DNA of 64,000 nucleotides from Trissonchulus latispiculum (taxonomy: Eukaryota; Nematoda; Enoplea; Enoplida; Ironidae), in assembly GCA_030248195.1 (NCBI GenBank), contig JASAND010012614.1:62001-126000 (forward strand). Direction: 5' to 3'. The position numbers were made by a program, and so were the translations under genes. Below are positions 1 through 10,324 of the stretch, in pieces (position 1 is the stretch's first letter; each line of letters opens with the position of its first letter). The notes beneath the pieces are model-generated. The model did not search any database, was not told where the DNA came from, and saw only the letters and a program-made list of their open reading frames with translations.

Positions 1-1058
<1,058 letters not shown>

Positions 1059-1265
1059 CATAGTCAATTATATATATATAATTAGCACTAATTAATTGCA
1101 TATATATATACGCACATATACGACATTATTTTTTTAGTTGTAAATAATTGCAGCTTTTACATGACGTGGTTCAAAAGTTTTGGGCTAAAGTTATATTAGA
1201 TGTGCTTCCTCATGTGAAAGTCATTTATGAAACCTGATTACTTTATGCTGCAAGCAAATTATATT

Positions 1266-1462
1266 AGCGTCCGTGTTGGTCCGCGTTTTATACCTCACAT
1301 CCGCGTCCGCTATTTATACCTTGCGTCCGCGTCCGCAAATTATACCTTTCGTCCGCGTACGCGGATTATACCAAAAAGTGACGTCCGCGTTTTATACCTT
1401 ACGTCCGCGTCCGCGTCCGCTTTTTATACCCCGAGTCCGCTTCCGCGTCCGCTTTTTATACT
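1266..1462. repeat. minisatellite of GTCCGCGT / TTTTATACC blocks
   Basis: About eight irregular units, each pairing one or more CGTCCG(C) steps with TTATACC. Unit length varies from about 20 to 35 bases. It abuts the left end of the GGGTTTTTTTCCCGC-type element. Confidence 0.8.
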
Positions 1463-1489
1463 GGCCCCGACCAAGTGCCGAAATTTGGC

Positions 1490-2750
1490 AAACTTTGCCG
1501 GGCCACCCTGAACTACTGGAAAGACTTAGACCAAAGCGGATTATATGTACCTGTAAGGCATCTGTTGCGCTTCATGATGATATATGCCGCACTGCTCTGA
1601 CCCCTCCGGTGCGACCTGGGGGTGACCTGGAGTTGGCGGGGAAAAAACCCACGGCGGAAAAAAACCCACTTTTCAAAATTAAATTTTTTTCTAACCGTTG
1701 ACCGGAAAGGTCAAACCAATACATGCATTTGTTTAATAGAGCCTATAGATTAAATTGGTATAGGTTTTACCTGGATTCGTACTGTTATGGGTGGTCCAGG
1801 GGGTCTAAATCGGACACGGTGCCATTTCAAGCCAAAATTTCAATTTTGACCAAAAATGCTTATTTTTGCCTTAAAATGGGTCTAGTTTGGCTCTAAATAC
1901 AAGAATAAACAATTTTTACATTTTATTTTTTTATAATATATTTTATAATATAATTAGAGATGCACCGGGGCCGCCACTACCGGGGCCGGGGCCTAGAAAT
2001 CAGGGGTCCAAATCAGAAATTTTCAAAAATTTTCTTGAAAATTTAAATTTTGCAATAATTTTTGATATACAAACGTTACTATCGTTGTTTTCATTCATAT
2101 CAGCATGAAAACAAACGATTTTTGACACTTTTTGACTTTCGAAAATTCAAAATTTTGGTCACAAAATGTCAAAAATTTACAAAATTTTGCTAATTTTTGG
2201 CCCCGGTAGGTACCGGGGCCTGACCACCGGGGCCGGGGCCGGGGCCTGACTACCGGGGCCGGGGCCGGGGCCGGGGCCAGGCCCCGGTGCATCCCTAAAT
2301 ATAATATATATTTATATTATTACAATTTTTACATAAACAATTTTTAAAAATTTCCAAAATTTGCCTATGTTTATGTGTTAAAGATACAACATTTCCAAAT
2401 GACCATATGACCTCAATTTTAGTACAAAAACTAATATATTTTGATGCAGTTGTACTAAAAACAACCGGCTCTTTCATTTGGAATGGTTAGAAATGCTCCT
2501 GGCAACTTGCCAAAAATTTTTTGGGGTGGGTTTTTTCCCGCATATGGGGTTTTTCCCCGCAGTGGGTTTTTTCCCGCCATTTTGGGACAATTTTTCTCGC
2601 TAACGGCACACCCTAGAGAGGTGATCTATAGCTCATAAGAAAGCTTACGACTAGGCCTAGCTACCTGTATAATCAGCATTTCGATATGTCAAACCATTAA
2701 AAAGTTCTGGCCAAAAATCTGAAAAGTGGGTTTTTTCCCGCTTGACTATA
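1490..2750 (-). mobile_element. GGGTTTTTTTCCCGC-type non-autonomous element, copy 1
   Basis: It shares long stretches, in opposite orientation, with the copy at 27,269-28,361: the block with ACTACTGGAAAGACTTAG and CGACCTGGGGGTGACCT, and several GGGTTTTTTCCCGC motifs near 2,520-2,580 and at the right end. The left end is ill-defined. A hAT-like MITE is nested inside. No protein is encoded and the superfamily is unknown. Confidence 0.6.
1955..2297. mobile_element. hAT-like MITE with TAGAGATGCACCGGGG ends
   Basis: 343 bp flanked by an exact 8-bp duplication AATATAAT (1,947-1,954 and 2,298-2,305). The ends are TAGAGATGCACCGGGG and its near-complement CCCCGGTGCATCCCTA. The subterminal parts are runs of GGGGCC. 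An 8-bp duplication and TAGNGATG-type ends are typical of hAT transposons. No transposase. Confidence 0.88.
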
Positions 2751-3285
2751 TATTATATATATATATATATTGCAGTTAGAGCCGCTTTACAGATCGAAGG
2801 AAGCATTTTCAGGTATTCGTACAAGAAGAAAAAATTCTCAGCATCATCGATTCTACCAGAAAACCATAAAAAATTTAAAAAATTTTGAAATTTAAAAAAT
2901 TCAAGTTTTGTAGCTTTGGAAAAGCTTTCTAACACCCACTCAAGCGTTAATTTTACTGGAAGTAGAAATCCGGTCTATAAAGAGGAGACTATCAATTATA
3001 AATTTAAATTTGAGATTTGGCTTCAGCTTTGTATTAATAATAAAAGGTCAACAATCTCTTTGCACTAAAGATTAACATTCACATTGAATTTCGGTTTGAC
3101 TGAAACAGAAAACGTCAAATTGGATTTGACTCAATTCTGTTCAGTCAAACTGGACTTTTATGACTTCAAACAATGGGAGATTCAATCGGAAGGTCAAATC
3201 CAGTTTGACTGAAATGAATGTTCAGACAAATCAGATTTGTCTGAAAATCCAATTTGACTTCCACATATATATACGTATGTATATA
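2306..3285. other. AT-rich sequence, no gene
   Basis: After the right end of the first GGGTTTTTTTCCCGC-type element (about 2,750) this is AT-rich DNA with a short (TA)n run and repeated TTTGACT/AGTCAAA words at 3,090-3,260. Nothing codes. Confidence 0.5.
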
Positions 3286-3654
3286 CTGGGGGGGGGGGTG
3301 CGCCCCCCACTTTTTGGGTCCCCCACTCGACCCCTTCCCCCCCACTCGGCCCCACCCCCACGTTTTTGGGCTTCCCCCACTCACTATAAGGTGCCCACAA
3401 AATGCCAAATTCTAAGGATTTTTGGTCAAAATTTTCAAAAATCGTCTATTTTGGTACTCAAACTCAATTTTTGAGCACTTGTAAGCATAGTTATAGCAGT
3501 ATATGTAGAAAACAGGTTATTTTTGCTGCATTTTTAGCGATTTTAGACCACTTTAGATTCCCTCCACTTTTGGGTTCCACCCCCCCCCCACTAGTGGGGG
3601 GGGGCTCCCCCCCCCACTCTCCCCACCCCCATTTTTTCGCCTAGAAAATCCCAG
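3286..3654. mobile_element. C/G-run MITE (CTGG-type ends)
   Basis: It has the hallmarks of the family: G-run then C-run at the left, the blocks CCACTTTTTGGG and GGCTTCCCCCACTCAC, and the end GCCTAGAAAATCCCAG. It is inserted in a TA-rich stretch, so the target duplication cannot be read with certainty. The left end lacks the usual CTTTTTCCTAG. Confidence 0.65.
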
Positions 3655-3756
3655 TATATATATATATATATATAAATCCGGCGAAGCTGGAAAATTTAGT
3701 TTAAAAATGGTGTTATATATACTTACTTCGTTGATACTTTGTTGAGTAGACGCCAA

Positions 3757-4897
3757 TCAAGTGACGATAATCTTGAGGTGATGATAAGCAGACCGTCTGA
3801 AACGCAACGGGTCTGTGATGCTAGTGACCGAGGCCGGTAGACTGTTCCAGAGTCTGGTCGTGAAAGGAATGAAGCTCTTCATATGCTGTTGCGTCCCAGA
3901 CCTGGGGATCTGGCGACTGAGCACATTGGGCTGACCACGAGTTATCAGCTCACGGGCGGGTGGAGGCACGATGCTGTGCAAGCACGAGGTGTCGGGGCTG
4001 CGTAGAAGAGAGTAATATAGACTTAAGCAACCGACTGAACGGCGGAGAGCAATTGAGTCAAACTCAGTTCCACAGAGCCGACCAGCTCGAAAATTAACCG
4101 CTTCCGCAGTACGTAGCGCGTATTCGGGAAGACTAGTGCAGACCGGCAGGCAGTACTCCAGGTTGGGACGAATGACAGCTTTGTAGATGTGCGACCGCGC
4201 GTTAGGGCTCAAACATAACCTGCATCGACGCAAAATTCCGAGAAGTTGCCCGGTGAGACTGGATTTAGTTGAGACAAATGGGAGCCACGACGGATTAGAG
4301 GTGTAGGTGACACCGAGAAGCCGGAGACTGTGACAGTAGGGAATCGTAGAATCGTCCCAGGTCAGCGGCTGCGCCAGGGATCTGTTCCGCTTTCTGGAGA
4401 TCAACAAACTCTGGGTTTTCGCCATTGAAAATCGAAGTTTCCACTTCTGCGCCCAACTGGCTGCTGACAGCAGGTCGGCTTCAATAAGGGCGAGAGCAGA
4501 CTCTCTATCTACGCTAGGTGGAATGTTGACGTAAACCGTTACGTCATCAGCGTATATATATGAAACAGGGCAACCAAGCTGGTCCGGTAGGTCGTTAATG
4601 TAAATGAGGAACAGACTCGGGCCAAGGATGGAGTCTTGCGGTACACCTGCAGGGACCAGTTTGGCGGACGAATATGAGTTATTCACGCGGACCATCTGAT
4701 ACCTGGCATTCAAATACTTAGTCCCAGAACCAATTCAGCAAACGTCTAGTTATCCCGTAGGCTGCAAGTTTCCGAAGTAAACCAGTATGCCAGATTGAAT
4801 CAAAGGCCGCTGAAATGTCAAGTGCGACAAGGATTGATTCACCGCCCACGTCAAGTGAATCAGCGCATAGTTGGGACAGTAGAAGGTTACAGAGAGC
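3757..4897 (-). pseudogene. LINE copy A: reverse transcriptase, catalytic half
   Basis: Encodes LVALDISAAFDSIWHTGLL (RT motif A with its catalytic Asp), GVPQDSILGPSLFLIYINDL (motif B; the usual Gln-Gly is Gln-Asp here) and YIYADDVTVYV (motif C, YADD). It continues to the C-terminal maturation-like region ending HHLKIIVT. A frameshift with an in-frame TAA lies near 4,713-4,717. The hAT-like MITE at 4,898 cuts it off from the upstream half. Confidence 0.9.
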
Positions 4898-5293
4898 CAC
4901 TAGCGTAGCCAGAAAAAAATTTCGGGGGGGAATGCAAAATTTTTGGGGGGGTCTGGGGCCCCCCAGAAGCTGAGAAATTTTTCTATTTCGTGACCTTCGT
5001 GGAATTTTTACAGAGCATTCGTTGAAATTACAATACTAGTTAAGGCGCAGTGCTTGTTCATGCACCCAAATGATGCAGAAGGTGGTCAAAGTAGACGAAA
5101 TAGGGTAATTGGTACTCATTTTTTAGAGCGAAACACATATTATAATGATATAATACACGTATTTCGCGCCGAAGGCGCGAAAATATTTTGAAAAATAGGT
5201 CTTTTACACATGGCAGGAAAAGATTCCTTGGGGGGCAACACAATTTCGGGAGGGGGGAATTCCCCCCATTCCCCCCCCCTGGCTACGCGCCTG
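4898..5293. mobile_element. hAT-like MITE (CACTAGCGTAGCCAG / CTGGCTACGCGCCTG)
   Basis: 396 bp inside the LINE A reverse transcriptase, flanked by the exact 8-bp duplication CAGAGAGC (4,890-4,897 and 5,294-5,301). The 15-bp ends match at most positions and resemble the widespread CAGNGGCGTAGCCAG hAT-type terminus. It contains a perfect CGCGCC-GAA-GGCGCG hairpin near 5,165-5,179. No transposase. Confidence 0.92.
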
Positions 5294-5737
5294 CAGAGAG
5301 CAGTGGAACGTTTCTTGCGGAAGCCGAACTGCTGGTCAGCCAGAAGTGAGTGCTTCTCCAGGTATATAGTTCATTAGGTGATAGTTAACGTATGACTCCA
5401 TGACCTTAGAGACAGCGCACAGAAGAGCAACAGGCCTGTAGTTAGTCGGGGAGGAACGATTGCCTTTTTTGAAGATAGAGCATACGATATATACTGGTTT
5501 TCCATTCAGATGGTATCAGTCCCTTAGACAGCGACAGTCCAAAGAGAATTGAAAGAGGAAATGACAGTTGACTTGCGCATTCGCGTAACACGATTGCTGG
5601 GATGCTGTCAGGAAGAGGACCTTTAGTGCTGTCAAGTCGGGACAGCAGTTTCCTGACAATCCGTGGTGGAAAGCAGATCGTACTAAGGGACTCGTTTGAC
5701 CGTTGGCTGAAGAAAGGCAGATCGTTTCCGGACAGGC

Positions 5738-6345
5738 CCGCACCCAGGATTTTGAAAAGGGGGGTCCAAGGTGACATGCAGGGGGGGGGTCTGGGAGCGG
5801 AGCGGAGCCCCCCAGAAGTTGAAAATGTTTTAAAAAATAGCTGTTTTGCCATAAAAATAGCAAAAATTTTCTGATTTGTCATCCCAAAAGGGGTGGGGTC
5901 TAGACCCCTTGAACCCCTGGGTTTACTTTACGGGGGGGGGGGCGCCCCCCCACTTTTTGGGTTCCCCCCCACTCGAGCACCTCCCCCCCACTCGGCCCCA
6001 CCCCCACTTTTTGGGCTTCCCCCCCCCCACTCACCCTAAGATGCCCAGAAATTACCAAATTTTTAGGATTTTTGGTCAAAATTTTCCAAAATTTTCCGGC
6101 TTCGCCGGAAATTTTTGATCAAAAATCGCCTTTTTTGGTGCTAAAACTTGATTTTTGAACACTTTTAAGCATAGTTATAGCAGTGTATGTGTAAAACAGG
6201 CTGTTTATACTGCATTTTTAGCATTTTTGGCCCATTTTATTCCCCCCCCACTTTTCGACCTCCCTCCCCCCACTAGTGGGGGGCGTCTCCCCCCCACTCT
6301 CCCCCCCACTTATTTTTGCCTAACCCAGAACCCCCCTGGGTGCGG
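5738..6345. mobile_element. MITE with CCGCACCC / GGGTGCGG ends, carrying a nested element
   Basis: The left end is CCGCACCCAGGATTTTGAAA and the right end CCCCCCTGGGTGCGG. The same family occurs at 63,421-63,660. Internal motifs shared by both are GGTCCAAGGT and GTCTAGACCCC. It interrupts LINE copy A; I could not read a target duplication. A C/G-run MITE (5,917-6,328) is nested near its right end. Confidence 0.8.
5917..6328. mobile_element. C/G-run MITE (CTGGGTTTACTTTA / CCTAACCCAG), nested
   Basis: Flanked by the exact 5-bp duplication AACCC (5,912-5,916 and 6,329-6,333) inside the CCGCACCC element. It has the family layout: G-run, C-run, CACTTTTTGGG blocks, a central CCGGC-TTC-GCCGG hairpin near 6,094, then a mirrored C-rich right side. 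Confidence 0.82.
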
Positions 6346-6738
6346 CCTTGTCTTCGGATCTCCTGGGGTTGAGCGAAGAGCACTTTTCCAGAAAAGCGGC
6401 GTTAAGGAGATCTGCCTTAGTCGAGTCATCGAAAATGACTGAATTCCCTTTCAAAAGAGGCGGAATAGGCGGTTGGTTAGAGCGATTAGTGATTCTGTTG
6501 ACTGCCGACCACAAGCGGCGTCCGGTGGACTGGTCAACCCTGAGTGCCAGTTCGGAGGCAAATTCTCGTTTCCGGCGCCGATGGGAGTTATTGTAGATGT
6601 TGCGTACCCGAACGTATGCGAGCCTATCTTCCTCGGACAGCGTTGAGCGCCAGCGGTTATATATATGACTGAATTTTTCAGGAGGTTTCTGAGGTGGGGC
6701 GTGAAAAAAGGTTTAGAGCGACGGCTGGATGCGTTTAG

Positions 6739-7189
6739 CTGGGCTTATTCTACTGGGGGGGGGCGGGGCCCCCCCCATAAACACCCTTCCCCCCCCAAAA
6801 ATCGTTTCCCCCAACAAAATCGCCCCCCCCCCCCATAAACACCCTTCCCCCCCAAAAATCGCCCCCCCCAAAAAAGTGGGTGCCCCTTTTGGTACCAACT
6901 TTTGCCCTGAAAAAATCGCTCAGAAGGCCAAATTTTCAAAAATTTTCCGGCTTTGCCGGAGATTTTTAGTCGATTTTTGGCTATTTAAGCGCTATTTTCG
7001 CACTAAAAATGAACTTTTTTGGGGATTACTATAAAAACAGCGCTATTTTTAGCATGTTTTTAGAAAAATTTTGAAAAATTTTCGCCCCCCCAAAAAAAAT
7101 GAATCGCCCCCCCCCCCCAAAAAATGACTCGCCCCCCGAGGCCCCCCCAAAGAGCAACCCCAAGAAAAAAATCCTTAGAATAAGCACAG
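6739..7189. mobile_element. C/G-run MITE (CTGGGCTTATTCTA / TAGAATAAGCACAG)
   Basis: 451 bp in LINE copy A with the exact 5-bp duplication TTTAG (6,734-6,738 and 7,190-7,194). Internally it has CCCCCCATAAACACCCTTCC repeated twice, a central CCGGC-TTT-GCCGG hairpin near 6,948, and C-runs with CCCCAAAAAA on the right. Confidence 0.9.
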
Positions 7190-7526
7190 TTTAGTTGGAA
7201 TGAACAGGTTCATTCCAAGGAGCAAAGTTGCGCGGATCCTCTTCCATAAGAGTTCGACATTGTGACGGACATCGTCAATGTTCATGGAAGCTACGTGAGA
7301 GCGGAGGCCATCTCAGTCTGCCCTTCCGTAGCACCGCCACCAAATCTGTCGGACTGGACGGGCAGGCGGGGCGGTCAGTGACCTTGACCACAGAATGGTC
7401 CGAATGGCCAATTGGAGGCTCGCATCCGTCGAAAGTGAGCAGCGGTTCCCCGAGAGGCCCAGTCTCGGTTAAAACCAGGTCAAGCGTGGCTGGTGTGCTG
7501 CAGAGACGAGTAGGTGGTTCGGTGAC

Positions 7527-9502
7527 CTGGCTTTTTCCTACAGGGGGGGGGCTGGTGGGGGTGGGGGCTCCTCCAGAAATCCGTCCCCCCAGACTTGGGC
7601 TGGCATTTTTTTAGGGTTCTTTTAGGTTCTTCGCCCCCCCCCTAGGGAGGGGGAAGTGGGGGGGGGGGGGCTTCCGAAAAGTGGGGGGGGGCGAGCCAAA
7701 AGTAAAATATACCGAAATTTTTAGCGAAAAATTAGCATTTTTAAGGTAAAAACGCAAAAAATCGCTGTTTTTAAGCTTAAAATGAGCTTATAAGTCCATA
7801 AATTAGCTAAAAATTGAGAAAATTTTTGAAAATTTGACCTCAAAAACCTAATTTTTTGACACTTTTGGGCGACCACCAAAAAAGTGGGTGGGGGCTTGCC
7901 GAAAAGTGGGGGGGGGCGAAAGTGGGGGGGGGGCTCCGAAAAGTGGAGGGGGGAACCGAAAAGTGGGGGGGGCCCCCCCCACCCCCCCCACTAAAAAAAT
8001 GCCAGCTTGGGTCGCCCCCCCAGGATTCGGGCCTTCCCCCCGCCCTAAAGTGCCCGTAAAAATAGGGTTTTGAGGGAAAATTTTAAAAAATTTTTCCGGC
8101 TTCGCCTGATTTTTACCCATTTTTAAGCATTTTTTAGCTATTTTAAGCTTAAATTTAAGTAAAAAATTGTCATTTTTTAGCTCAGCAGCAAAAAATTGCT
8201 ATTTTTAGACATTTTTCTAAAAATTCCCCCCCCCAGAAATCCGAGCCCCCTCCCAGATCTGGGGGGGTCACCTGGGGGGGACCCCAGACTTCCCCCCCCC
8301 CCCAGAAATTTTTGCCTATAGTACGACCAAAAAATGTGTGTACAAACTTGGACCGTTAATAGAAGATTAACCATTGGAGTAAACCATGACAATGTATATA
8401 TTTTTAGAATACTCAGAAACCCGAGATTTCGAAAATTCGGAAAAATCCGGAATTCCGGGTTTCATTCACGGAAAATCTAAAATTTTTAGTTTTTCGCCCA
8501 GTTTTTATCGCAATCAAAATTTTCTTTTGAGGATCGAATAGAGCTGGTCCCGCTGCATGTTTTTGCTCTTAGAAATTTTTCACGAAAATGCATCCAGTTT
8601 CCGAAATTCCGGGTTTTCAAAATTCCGGATTTTAAAAATTTTTTCCGATATCCACAAGATGGGCATCATTCGAAAGCTCTTGTCGAGCTGAACCACTTTT
8701 GTAATAGAATGAACTCTTGAAAATGCACACAATTCCCGGAATTCGAGAAAACCGGATTTTCCGGATTTTAAAAATTTTCTTTAATACCCCACAATATGGG
8801 TATCATTCGAAAGCTCTTGATGAGCTGACCACATCTCGTAATAGAACCACTGTCTGAAAATGCACCCAATTCCCGAAATTCACAAATTCCTTGATTTCAC
8901 TCAAGCTTGGAAGGTATTAGCGAATTGCGAGAACTGGGCTCATTTCTGCTAGTTGGTTCTATTACAAGATTTGTTCAGCTCATCAAGAGCTTTCGAATGA
9001 TACCCATATTGTGGGGTATTGGAGAAAATTTTAAAATCCGGAAAATCCGGTTTTCTCGAATTCCGGGAATTGCGTGCATTTTCAAGAGTTCATTCTATTA
9101 CAATAGTTGTTCAGCTCGATAAGACCTTTCGCATGATACCCATCTTGTTGGTATTGGAGAAAATTTTTTAAATCCGGAAATTTTGAAAACCCGGAATTCC
9201 GGAAACTGGGTGCATTTTCGTGAAAAATTTCTAAAAGCAAAAATATGCAGCGGGACCAGCTCTATTCGATCCTCAAAAGAAAATTTTGATTGCGATAAAA
9301 ATTGGGCGAAAAACTAAAAATTTTAGATTTTCCGTGAATGAAACCCGGAATTCCGGATTTTTCCGAAATTTCGAAATCTCGGGTTCCTGAGGATTCAAAA
9401 AATATATATATACATTGTTAGGGTTTACTCCAAAGGTTAATCTTCTATAAACGGTCGAAGTTTGTACACACATTTTTTGGTCGTACTATAGGAAAAAGCC
9501 AG
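7527..9502. mobile_element. C/G-run element (CTGGCTTTTTCCTA / TAGGAAAAAGCCAG), enlarged by a nested fold-back
   Basis: Perfect 14-bp terminal inverted repeats and the exact 5-bp duplication GTGAC (7,522-7,526 and 9,503-9,507) in LINE copy A. The left 0.8 kb is typical of the family: G/C runs, CCCCCAGAAAT blocks and a near-perfect CCGGC-TTC hairpin near 8,097. A 1.17-kb fold-back occupies the right part, just inside the right terminus. Confidence 0.92.
8321..9486. mobile_element. fold-back element with GTACGACC ends
   Basis: A large palindrome with arms of about 550 bp. The ends are GTACGACCAAAAAATGTGTG and its complement; the flanks are TATA (8,317-8,320 and 9,487-9,490), a likely 4-bp duplication. 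The arms repeat AATTCCGG-type words and ATGGGTATCATTCGAAAGCT-like blocks. The centre lies near 8,890-8,930. No protein. A diverged copy is at 21,345-22,236. Confidence 0.88.
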
Positions 9503-9606
9503 GTGACTATTTGGATTAGGCCGTTAGAGACTGCAAACGCATGAGCGTATCGGCCAATCGGAGTGGTTGGTCCAGAGTAGGAAAGCCATTCTGAATTATG
9601 CACGTT

Positions 9607-10273
9607 CTGAATTATGCACGTTCTAAATAATATATATATAGTATATAATATAAGAACCTGGATTTTTTTGATTAAGGGGGAATCAGAACTTATGGGGTGG
9701 TTTTTCACGGCAATATCCGCGAATGAGATGGAAATCGCCGAATGGGTAACGGCTCTCTTCCGCTCTATCAGTACAAATAAACCAGTGGACCCATGATTAA
9801 AGAAATTAATTCTAACTTATATACACACATATATGTCGGGTACCCGGATTTTGCAGGTGCTTTACTTTGTTTGATGTTCTTTTATTCTTTATATAATTTT
9901 ATTCTATAATAATATATATACAATAGAAAATATAACCGTCTGTGAAGTTTGAGCTCTCTCGGAGGGTCACTTATATATCTTTCGTTATATGCCTTAATTT
10001 GACCGAGGAAAACCCCCTGTTCCGCTTGGCATTTGACATTTATAGATCAAGGAATGAATGATTTGGTTTGGCTAATTTAGCCAAGCGTTTTTGAAGGATC
10101 TTTAGTACTAAAAACAATCCATTTGCGCACATTATAAATAGACGTATGCTTATTTATATTCTATAGGTATATAATATATATATATATATAGGTATATAAT
10201 ACGTTATATATATTTGGTTGCTTGACTAGGATTGACGTATGTACGTATATATACATTTTATGTTTTTGTTTAG
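9607..10273. other. sequence upstream of the first placed exon; no gene
   Basis: AT-rich, with several TATATA runs and no recognisable signal-peptide exon. Probably intron of the PTPRN-like gene. Confidence 0.5.
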
Positions 10274-10324
10274 GTTGTATTTATGAGCCATCTTTGTGCC
10301 AGGAAGATGAAGTCTGTGTTGATG
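10274..10324 (+). CDS. PTPRN: PTPRN-like exon a: start of the Cys-rich RESP18-homology region
   Basis: The acceptor is TTTGTTTAG and the donor is GATG/GTAAG. The exon begins with two bases of a split codon (phase 1) and reads CIYEPSLCQEDEVCVD, ending one base into the next codon. The three cysteines and their spacing match the Cys-rich N-terminal segment of IA-2 just before DGLFG. Upstream coding sequence, including the signal peptide, was not found between 9,606 and 10,273. Confidence 0.85.

Larger units (their letters stand above)
3740..9606 (-). pseudogene. LINE copy A (APE + reverse transcriptase), 5'-truncated, frameshifted and split by four insertions
   Basis: Reading on the minus strand, the pieces are 9,606-9,503 (APE, starting HNSEWLSYSGPTTPIGR), 7,526-7,190 (APE end, PPTRLCSTPATLDLVL), 6,738-6,346 (linker), 5,737-5,294 and 4,897-3,757 (reverse transcriptase). 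The same blocks occur uninterrupted in LINE copy B at 30.3-33.4 kb, which proves the order. Four insertions (4,898-5,293; 5,738-6,345; 6,739-7,189; 7,527-9,502) account for the gaps; three have clean target duplications in LINE sequence. Further frameshifts or stops lie near 4,715 and 5,440. It is CR1/jockey-like from the APE plus single RT with no RNase H; the exact clade is not resolved. Confidence 0.9.
7190..9606 (-). pseudogene. LINE copy A: AP-endonuclease remnant, split
   Basis: Minus-strand residues HNSEWLSYSGPTTPIGRYAH through GLIQIVT (9,606-9,503) continue at 7,526 as the VT-E-PPTR motif, then EPPIGHSDHSVVKVTDRPA. TPATLDL and the SDH motif mark the C-terminal half of an APE domain; SDH holds the catalytic Asp-His pair. 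The 1,976-bp insertion sits exactly within the Val-Thr codons. The N-terminal half of APE is missing. Confidence 0.85.

Noticed and set aside
6713..8120. Gly/Pro-rich frames across G and C runs
   Set aside because: They are shadows of homopolymer runs in MITEs and have no support as genes.
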